A model generated the notes under the pieces. That model had not been told where the DNA came from. It did no database searches and worked only from the letters and a program-made list of their open reading frames with translations. DNA of 64,000 nucleotides from Tunturiibacter gelidiferens. Its GTDB lineage: Bacteria; Acidobacteriota; Terriglobia; Terriglobales; Acidobacteriaceae. Made by a program: the position numbers and the translations under genes. Shown piece after piece: positions 58,146-64,000 of this stretch. Numbering within the stretch: the stretch's first letter is position 1; each line of letters opens with the position of its first letter. The stretch is from positions 930,001 to 994,000 of the forward strand of contig NZ_JACCCV010000001.1 of the NCBI RefSeq assembly GCF_013410115.1. Direction: 5' to 3'.

Positions 58146-58688
58146 ATGCCGTTTACCGCGAAGCCCGAGGTCTTGTCACCCCGTATCAAGCGCAGCGGAA
58201 AAGCCTTTGATGACGAAAATCTCGATCTGCTCTCGCACGTTCTGGACGATTTCATCAGGATCCCCGGCACCTCGATCCGCTTCGGTCTCGACGGCATTGT
58301 GGGCTTCATCCCAGGGATCGGCGACCTGATCGGCGGGATAGCCTCCTGCATCATCATCGTCGCGGCGTGGGTGCGCGGGGTCTCCTATGCCACCGTGGCG
58401 CGCATGGTGGCCAATGTCGCGATTGAGGTCGTGGTCGGTTCGATCCCCGTTCTCGGCGATATGTTTGATATCGCCTGGCGCGCTAACCGTCGAAACTACG
58501 CTCTTCTCGTCGGCAGTGTCGATGAGCCACGTAAACACACCCTTCAGAGTTGGCTGTTTCTCGGGGTCGTCTGTCTCGTGTTGGCTGGCCTGGTCATTCT
58601 GCCGCTACTCCTGCTCACGTGGGTCTTCGACGGCGTCTTCCACGCGATCTTCGGGACCAGCAGCCACGGCCTCTTTCGAACGTTATGA
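58146..58688 (+). CDS. DUF4112 membrane protein
   Basis: The 180-residue protein contains the DUF4112 core: LSHVLDDFIRIPGTSIRFGL, DGIVGFIPGIGDLIGGIASC and VGSIPVLGDMFDIAWRANRR, then a C-terminal membrane segment (WLFLGVVCLVLAGLVILPLL). The Gly/Pro/Asp repeats (GFIPGIGD, GSIPVLGD) form an internal duplication. Function unknown. It lies between tRNA-His and tRNA-Pro. Confidence 0.88.
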   Translation: MPFTAKPEVLSPRIKRSGKAFDDENLDLLSHVLDDFIRIPGTSIRFGLDGIVGFIPGIGDLIGGIASCIIIVAAWVRGVSYATVARMVANVAIEVVVGSIPVLGDMFDIAWRANRRNYALLVGSVDEPRKHTLQSWLFLGVVCLVLAGLVILPLLLLTWVFDGVFHAIFGTSSHGLFRTL

Positions 58689-58726
58689 TCGCAGTAGCAG
58701 GTTTGATGCGATAAACTAAACAGAGT

Positions 58727-58803
<77 letters not shown>

Positions 58804-59919
58804 TTATTCTTGTGTTTGCGCGAGCACGCGCTCCAGGCTGCGAACCAATCTCTCATTGTCTGCTTCCGAACGAACTGCAATTCGCAGGTGCCCTGCTGCG
58901 AGTCCGGTGAAATTTATGCAGGAGCGAAGCACTATGTGGTGCTCGACGATCATCTTCTCCCAAATGAGATGGACGTCTACCTCTGCGGCAAACCGCAGCA
59001 GCAAGAAATTCGTACTCGAGGGATAGGTAAAGATCTTCAAGCGAGCGAGTTCCTGCTGCAGCCAGGTCCGTCGTAAAACATTCTCCCGGCGAGCGTTCTC
59101 AGCATAGAGTTCATCCTGCAAAGCGGCACAAACTGCATCTGATGCCAATGTTGTAAGCGGCCATGGCGCAATCCTACGATTCAGACCCTCTATCGAAGAG
59201 TCATTGCTGACTGCGTAGGCGACTCGTAGCCCGGGAATCGCAAAGAATTTTGTAACTGAACGGAACGCAATTAAATTTTCCTGTTCAGCGGCAGCTCGTG
59301 TGAGGGACTGCGCTGGAGCGTAATCTATGAAGGCTTCGTCGAGCAGCACTTTGATTCCGTGCTTTGCGGCCATTTCTACCAGTCCTCGCATCTTGTCGGC
59401 TTCGCAAAGTACACCGGAAGGGTTCTGGGGATTCGCGAGCAGAAGTGCGTCACATCCATCGTCCAGCAGAGCTCGCACCAGGACGCCCGGATCGTACGAA
59501 AAGTTTTCTTCCTCGGAGAGATTGTAGGGAACCACCGCCACGCCTGCGTTCACGAGCGTTTGCCAATACTCGCTGAACGAGGGCACGGGCAGGAGACAGC
59601 GAGAAATCCTGAGCGAACGCAGAGTGGCTTCGAGCAGAGGTACAAAACCATTTGCTACAGCGATGTTTTTTTGCGAGCTATTCGAAGCTTCCGCAATTAT
59701 TTTTTTGAGTTCGGTAAGTTCAAGATCGGGATATGCTGCCAGAGTGGCTGGGTCTGTGAGTGCGCGATGCAGCGCGGCGAGCGCGGATGCAGGGGGGCCG
59801 GCCGGATTTATATTGGCGCTGAAATCAACAAGCTGTTCCGCCGGGACTCCATATCGAGCAGCGATCTGACGAAGTTGCCCACCGTGTGCTGGCAAGAAGA
59901 CCTGCGGAGGCTGTTTCAT
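58804..59919 (-). CDS. cobD: Threonine-phosphate decarboxylase (CobD/CobC-type aminotransferase fold)
   Basis: The 371-residue protein is a PLP fold-type I enzyme: AHGGQLRQIAARYGVPAEQL and FSANINPAGPP at the start, the LANPQNPSGV motif with Asn166, LLDEAFIDY with Asp194, and the PLP lysine Lys224 in RSVTKFFAIPGLRVAY. The HGG start and the operon position after cbiB identify it as the enzyme that makes (R)-1-amino-2-propanol phosphate for the cobalamin side chain, rather than histidinol-phosphate aminotransferase. It overlaps cbiB by four bases. Confidence 0.88.
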   Translation of the reverse strand: MKQPPQVFLPAHGGQLRQIAARYGVPAEQLVDFSANINPAGPPASALAALHRALTDPATLAAYPDLELTELKKIIAEASNSSQKNIAVANGFVPLLEATLRSLRISRCLLPVPSFSEYWQTLVNAGVAVVPYNLSEEENFSYDPGVLVRALLDDGCDALLLANPQNPSGVLCEADKMRGLVEMAAKHGIKVLLDEAFIDYAPAQSLTRAAAEQENLIAFRSVTKFFAIPGLRVAYAVSNDSSIEGLNRRIAPWPLTTLASDAVCAALQDELYAENARRENVLRRTWLQQELARLKIFTYPSSTNFLLLRFAAEVDVHLIWEKMIVEHHIVLRSCINFTGLAAGHLRIAVRSEADNERLVRSLERVLAQTQE

Positions 59920-60869
59920 CTACGTCCCCGGCGCAGCAACAGTGCGGCAACTGCTCCAACGGCAGAGACGACTGCGACTATGCGAATTGCCTGTCTCGCC
60001 TTGAGTGCATTGGGAGGTGGAAAGCTAGCGCCGATGAAAGGCGCAGGCACCGGCTCTCCAGCATAGTAATTTCCCCCTCCCAGCCGAACCTGGAGGGCAC
60101 CGGCCATGGCACTCTCTGGCTGCCCCGCATTCGGACTTTTGTGTTTCATGCCGTCGCGATGCCACGTCTCGATCGCAGACGAAGGACTTGCGTCTACAAC
60201 TCCGGCGACGGTTGCAATTCCTAGAGCTGCCAATCGGGAGGGCAGAAAATTGGCAACATCATCCAGCCGCGCTGCCGCCTTTCCAAAGTAAAAATACCTA
60301 TCATCTGCGTGGCCGATCATAGAATCGAGAGTGTTGATCGCCTTGTAGGCCATAGCGAGCGGAACCCCTCCGATAGCCATGTAAAAGAGTGGTGCGATGA
60401 TGCCGTCCGAACTACTTTCTGCGACGGTCTCGATCACCGCCCGGCTGATCTCGTGTTGGTCGAGCGACTGCGTATCGCGACCGACGATCCGTGCCAGTCG
60501 TTGTCGCGCCTGACCATTGTCGCCTTCCTCCAGAGCGGTGACGACAGCAGAAGCCTCATCGTGCAGACTGCGCGATGCGAGGCACGTCCATGCGAGCAGC
60601 GTCTCCGCAACAAATCCCGACCTCCGGCCTCGTTTGTTCACCCAGTCGATGATTCTTGCCGTACCTAAATACACCGAAACGACCACGCCGAAGGTCAGCA
60701 ATCCGCCCGTGGCAAACTCTGCTGCGGGAGTCTGCCGAGTCCTCCGCAGAATTCGCTCCCCTCCCTCGATTCCTCTGCCAATCAATCTAACGGGATGAGG
60801 GAACCATTCAGGATCGCCTGCCATCCAGTCGAATATATAAGCTGCTGCAACAACTCCTCGACTGCTCAT
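59916..60869 (-). CDS. cbiB: Adenosylcobinamide-phosphate synthase CbiB
   Basis: The 317-residue membrane protein has the CbiB signatures: DWMAGDPEWFPHPVRLIGRG, IVGRDTQSLDQHEISRAVIE, AESSSDGIIAPLFYMAIGGV, YKAINTLDSMIGHADDRY and GQPESAMAGALQVRLGGGNY. It joins aminopropanol phosphate to adenosylcobyric acid. It overlaps cobQ and cobD by four bases each. Confidence 0.95.
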   Translation of the reverse strand: MSSRGVVAAAYIFDWMAGDPEWFPHPVRLIGRGIEGGERILRRTRQTPAAEFATGGLLTFGVVVSVYLGTARIIDWVNKRGRRSGFVAETLLAWTCLASRSLHDEASAVVTALEEGDNGQARQRLARIVGRDTQSLDQHEISRAVIETVAESSSDGIIAPLFYMAIGGVPLAMAYKAINTLDSMIGHADDRYFYFGKAAARLDDVANFLPSRLAALGIATVAGVVDASPSSAIETWHRDGMKHKSPNAGQPESAMAGALQVRLGGGNYYAGEPVPAPFIGASFPPPNALKARQAIRIVAVVSAVGAVAALLLRRGRR

Positions 60870-62473
60870 CGCCCTACGCCTGCGCTTCGAAGTTGCGGAT
60901 AGGTGTCTTCAAGAGGAACCTTGTAAGGCAGCCCCACCCAATCGAAGACTGTTTTTATATCGAGTGAACTCTCTACTTCACGCGCGAGCCGATTCAAGGA
61001 GTCTTCGCGAAGTTGCTTCCAGAGATTCATCTTTCTTGGCGAGGAGAGCTTGTGAAACCCACGAGCAGCGCCGAGAAACTGGTGGCGAAAGCTGTCTTCG
61101 TCGAAGATGCCGTGGAGATAGGTACCGAAGACGCGGGTGTCAGCGCAGATGCAACCGTCTCTGCTTATGCCGGACGGATCGGTCTCAGACGAAAGAGTTG
61201 AGAAATGCTTCGCTCCCGCTTCATATTCTGTATGTCCGATGTGAATCTCGTACCCGGAGACTCCGCTGTTCGCAACGGACTGTCCAAACAGAACTGCGGC
61301 CGCCAGCTGTCCCTTTGCGTTTCGAGTCACCTTCTCGGTTTGCATGATAGTGTGAATCGGAAGCAAACCAAGACCCGCAACTGATCCATTCCGCTCCATC
61401 CCAGTGGGGTCACTGATCGTTTTTCCGAGCATCTGCATGCCACCGCAGATACCTGCAACCAGACCTGTCTGCGCGTACTGCTTTATGGCAATCTCGAGAC
61501 CGGATCTCTTCATCCATAGCAGGTCGTCCACAGTCTGCTTACTACCCGGAAGAATGACTACATCAGCCTGTTTGATTGCCTCTGCAGTGCGACAGAACAG
61601 AAGAGATACAGATGGCTCCGCACGCAATGAATCGAAGTCAGTGAAGTTCGAAAAAGAGGGCAGCGCAATCACTGATACCCGCAGAGCACGGTCTGTTGAG
61701 CTGTTTGACGCTTGTGCTGGTGTCCACTGAGTTTGAGTTGTAGCAGGCAAGCCCAGGCTGTCTTCTTCTTCGAGCATCAGCGAAGACAGGTGAGGAACGA
61801 CTCCCACACATGGCTTTTGCACTCGCTCTTCCATCATTCGTATACCGGGCTCTAGAAGATTCGCATCGCCGCGAAATTTATTGATCGCGAATCCGCGAAC
61901 GCGTTGGCGCTCGTCAGGCTCCAATAGTTCAAGCGTTCCAAGCAACGACGCGAAGACCCCTCCGCGATCTATATCCCCGACGAGCAGACAGCTCGCCTCG
62001 GCCATCTCTGCCATTCGCATGTTTGCAATATCATGTTGCTTCAGATTGATCTCTGCGGGCGATCCAGCGCCCTCCAGAATAATCACCTGATACTCAGAGG
62101 CCAGGGAATCATAGCTCTCGCGGACCACTGGCAGCAGCTCTTCTATGCGCCGTCGATGATAGTCCGCTGCCGTGACACGTCCCCAGATCTTTCCGCGTAC
62201 AACCACCTGAGAAGAATGATCGCCAGACGGCTTGATCAAGATAGGATTCATGTGAACCGAAGCCGCGACACCGGCAGCCTCTGCCTGCAAAGCCTGCGCT
62301 CGGCCAATCTCAAGACCTTCAATCGTTGCCGCAGAGTTCAACGACATGTTCTGAGATTTGAACGGCGCGACACGATACCCGTGCTGCGCAAAGATGCGAC
62401 ACAGAGCGGTGGTCATCAACGACTTGCCGACATGGGAGCCTGTGCCCAGAACCATAATCGCACGCGCCCTCAT
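60866..62473 (-). CDS. cobQ: Cobyric acid synthase
   Basis: The 535-residue protein has the synthase ATPase half (MVLGTGSHVGKSLMTTALCR, FKSQNMSLNSA, IILEGAGSPAEINL, VGDIDRGGVFASL) and the glutaminase half with the triad Cys343 in VAGICGGMQMLG and a C-terminal His in GTYLHGIFDED. It amidates four side chains of adenosylcobyrinic diamide using glutamine and ATP. Four-base overlaps join it to bluB and cbiB. Confidence 0.96.
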   Translation of the reverse strand: MRARAIMVLGTGSHVGKSLMTTALCRIFAQHGYRVAPFKSQNMSLNSAATIEGLEIGRAQALQAEAAGVAASVHMNPILIKPSGDHSSQVVVRGKIWGRVTAADYHRRRIEELLPVVRESYDSLASEYQVIILEGAGSPAEINLKQHDIANMRMAEMAEASCLLVGDIDRGGVFASLLGTLELLEPDERQRVRGFAINKFRGDANLLEPGIRMMEERVQKPCVGVVPHLSSLMLEEEDSLGLPATTQTQWTPAQASNSSTDRALRVSVIALPSFSNFTDFDSLRAEPSVSLLFCRTAEAIKQADVVILPGSKQTVDDLLWMKRSGLEIAIKQYAQTGLVAGICGGMQMLGKTISDPTGMERNGSVAGLGLLPIHTIMQTEKVTRNAKGQLAAAVLFGQSVANSGVSGYEIHIGHTEYEAGAKHFSTLSSETDPSGISRDGCICADTRVFGTYLHGIFDEDSFRHQFLGAARGFHKLSSPRKMNLWKQLREDSLNRLAREVESSLDIKTVFDWVGLPYKVPLEDTYPQLRSAGVGR

Positions 62474-63159
62474 GATGCCGTCCGTCCTTCATCCCATTTG
62501 CTGTCGTATTGGTCCAACGAGAGCACGCTCTTCAGTGGTGTTCTCTTTTCCCAGCCCGCGCGCTCCAAATCCGGCGTCGTTGAAAACGCATCCACATATC
62601 CCAGGCAGAGATAAGCGACCGGAGTTATATGGACGGGAATCTTCAGCGCCTCGCGCAACAAAGCTGGTTCGAGAATACTCACCCAACCGACGCCAACTCC
62701 CTCAGCCCTCGCAGCGAGCCACAGATTCTGAATCGCGCAGACGGCCGAGTAGATCGCGGTCTCAGGCATCGTCCGCCGCCCCAACTGATGCCCCTGGCTA
62801 CTCTGCGAATCACACACGATGCACAGATTCTGCGGCGCTTCTAAAATTCCTTCGAGTTTCATTCCTGCATAGCTCTGTTGCTGTTCTCCTTTGTAACCGG
62901 CCCGTGCCTGCTCGTTTGCTCCGAGAAAAATCTGATGGACCCTCTGGCGCACGGCGAGTTCGCGCACAACGATAAATCGCCACGGCTGCATCAGGCCGAC
63001 AGAAGGCGCATTGTGTGCGGCCTCCAGGAGCCGATGTAGAAGTTCATCTGGGATCAGCTCTGGCAGAAAGCCGCGACGCACGTCTCTCCGTTCGCGGATC
63101 GCCCGGTAAACCGCCCGTCGCTCACTCTCATCGAAGCCTGTAGCCTTCGTCATTTCCAT
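62470..63159 (-). CDS. bluB: 5,6-dimethylbenzimidazole synthase BluB
   Basis: The protein has the BluB nitroreductase-like fold: YRAIRERRDVRRGFLPELIP, LLEAAHNAPSVGLMQPWRFI, ETAIYSAVCAIQNLWLAARA and EGVGVGWVSILEP, then PVAYLCLGYVD. It cuts reduced FMN with oxygen to give the lower ligand of B12, so the operon belongs to an organism that meets oxygen. The start may be 63171 (GTG), 63159 or 63153 (the last giving an ATGA overlap with pduO). Confidence 0.92.
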   Translation of the reverse strand: MEMTKATGFDESERRAVYRAIRERRDVRRGFLPELIPDELLHRLLEAAHNAPSVGLMQPWRFIVVRELAVRQRVHQIFLGANEQARAGYKGEQQQSYAGMKLEGILEAPQNLCIVCDSQSSQGHQLGRRTMPETAIYSAVCAIQNLWLAARAEGVGVGWVSILEPALLREALKIPVHITPVAYLCLGYVDAFSTTPDLERAGWEKRTPLKSVLSLDQYDSKWDEGRTAS

Positions 63160-63728
63160 GCTCTTGACCACTTCGGTCCCGCGGTATCTCCGCTGCGCAA
63201 CCGTGCATCCACGCCTGCTTTGACTTCAATGAGTCTGCCGAAGAGCCAGATCACATCGGATAAGCGATTGAGGTAAGAGAGTATTTCCGGCTTGAACTCT
63301 ACGCCGCTGTTTGCAAGTCGAACCGCGTTTCGCTCTGCCCGGCGGCAAACAGTGCGTGCGACCTCAAAAGCCGCCGATTCTGTATGTGCGCCTGGTAGCG
63401 ACCAGTCGGAAAGTATGCCTTCGGTCGCCTCGATCTGATGAACGAGATTGGTCAGCATATCAACGTCCTCAGTCAAGACAGATGGTGGACTTTTCTTGCT
63501 CTCTGGAGGAGTAGCCAGCGCAGACCCCACTCGAAACAGTGTGCGTTGAATTGTCTCGGTCCAATCGTGAATCTCTTTGTTCGTGCAGATGCTTCGGGCA
63601 AAGCCCAGAGTCGAGTTCAACTCGTCGACTGTGCCATAGGCCTCAACGCGCAAGTCAGCCTTCGAGATACGAATCCCGCCGGCAAGTCCTGTCTCGCCTC
63701 CATCTCCTCGTTTTGTTGCGATGCTCAT
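63150..63728 (-). CDS. pduO: Cob(I)alamin adenosyltransferase, PduO type
   Basis: The 192-residue protein begins MSIATKRGDGGETGLAGG, the ATP-binding start of PduO enzymes, followed by RVEAYGTVDELNSTLGFARS and the conserved helix CRRAERNAVRLANSG with its Arg/Glu pair and LNRLSDVIWLFGRL. It transfers the adenosyl group from ATP to cob(I)alamin. It overlaps the gene before it by four bases and bluB at its end. Confidence 0.95.
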   Translation of the reverse strand: MSIATKRGDGGETGLAGGIRISKADLRVEAYGTVDELNSTLGFARSICTNKEIHDWTETIQRTLFRVGSALATPPESKKSPPSVLTEDVDMLTNLVHQIEATEGILSDWSLPGAHTESAAFEVARTVCRRAERNAVRLANSGVEFKPEILSYLNRLSDVIWLFGRLIEVKAGVDARLRSGDTAGPKWSRAWK

Positions 63729-64000
63729 AGTCTTTCCCCTTGTCCTTCTTGAATTTCGTCAAACGGCTCCAGCGACTCTTCCACACGAATACGAATGACC
63801 TTGCGAAGAGCGGTTCTCTCGTAGCGCAGAATCATGCTGCTATCAAGAAAATCCGTGACCCGCGGAGGACGATCGGAGAACAGCTGCTCATCATGGAAGA
63901 ACCATGGGGTCGTCGCACCCAGCTCCTCGATGCTCCGCGCATAGATCACAACGGCTGGTATCCGATCTACTCCCGCCTGTAGCAGATGGTAGGCGCGATG
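63725..64000 (-). CDS. Partial protein, C-terminal part only
   Basis: The frame is open from 64000 to a stop at 63725 (91 codons); the start lies beyond the window. Visible sequence includes AYHLLQAGVDRIPAVVIYAR and DFLDSSMILRYERTALRKVI, ending EPFDEIQEGQGERL. The family is not recognised. Its stop overlaps the pduO start by four bases, so it is part of the same operon. Confidence 0.55.
   Translation of the reverse strand, partial: HRAYHLLQAGVDRIPAVVIYARSIEELGATTPWFFHDEQLFSDRPPRVTDFLDSSMILRYERTALRKVIRIRVEESLEPFDEIQEGQGERL

Overview
The window looks like a chromosome segment of an acidobacterium of the class Terriglobia (Granulicella, Edaphobacter or Terriglobus type). The support is a very large TonB-dependent receptor with an N-terminal carboxypeptidase-regulatory-like domain, a secreted S9 peptidase, several secreted Ala/Pro/Gln-rich proteins of unknown function, a GC-rich genome, and many short palindromic repeats. 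This assignment is inferred from gene content and style; no 16S rRNA gene or other taxonomic marker was compared.

Bases 1-29,900 are core-like and have a strikingly G-rich + strand. They hold a partial OPT transporter, comF, an HNH nuclease, three secreted proteins, an orphan histidine kinase, an S9 peptidase, recX, an S4-domain RNA-binding protein, a DUF429 protein, an ICMT-like methyltransferase, alaS with two unusual insertions, a manganese operon (mntR-mntH) with two matching palindromes, an AMIN/amidase_3 cell-wall amidase, a FliB-like protein, a GNAT enzyme and a LysR regulator. Four copies of a ~140-196 bp element with long inverted ends, and many smaller REP-like repeats, fill the gaps.

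Bases 30,000-44,806 are a genomic island. A tRNA-Thr(CGT) gene ends at 30,031, and its last 32 bases plus two more (34 bp) are repeated exactly at 44,773-44,806. Between these repeats lie two metabolic blocks, each with its own regulator. The first, read on the - strand with a divergent IclR regulator, holds a 2-hydroxycarboxylate transporter, a class III CoA-transferase and a CitE-like lyase; it probably imports, activates and cleaves a hydroxy acid. The second, next to a LacI regulator, holds a TonB receptor, an inner-membrane transporter, ribokinase, a secreted TIM-barrel/SUMF-type fusion protein and an esterase; it probably takes up and degrades a pentose-containing compound. No integrase is present.

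Bases 45,455-52,741 are a membrane-stress neighbourhood: a SpoIIE-type phosphatase divergent from an XRE regulator - NfeD-like - flotillin - PspA cluster, with a large palindrome touching the XRE start codon, then a MerR-like/TPR fusion. Bases 52,873-58,803 carry an acyl-CoA dehydrogenase, an MFS exporter, tRNA-Arg, tRNA-His, tRNA-Pro and several small conserved genes. Bases 58,804-64,000 are the late-cobalamin operon (pduO, bluB, cobQ, cbiB, cobD), in which every gene overlaps the next.
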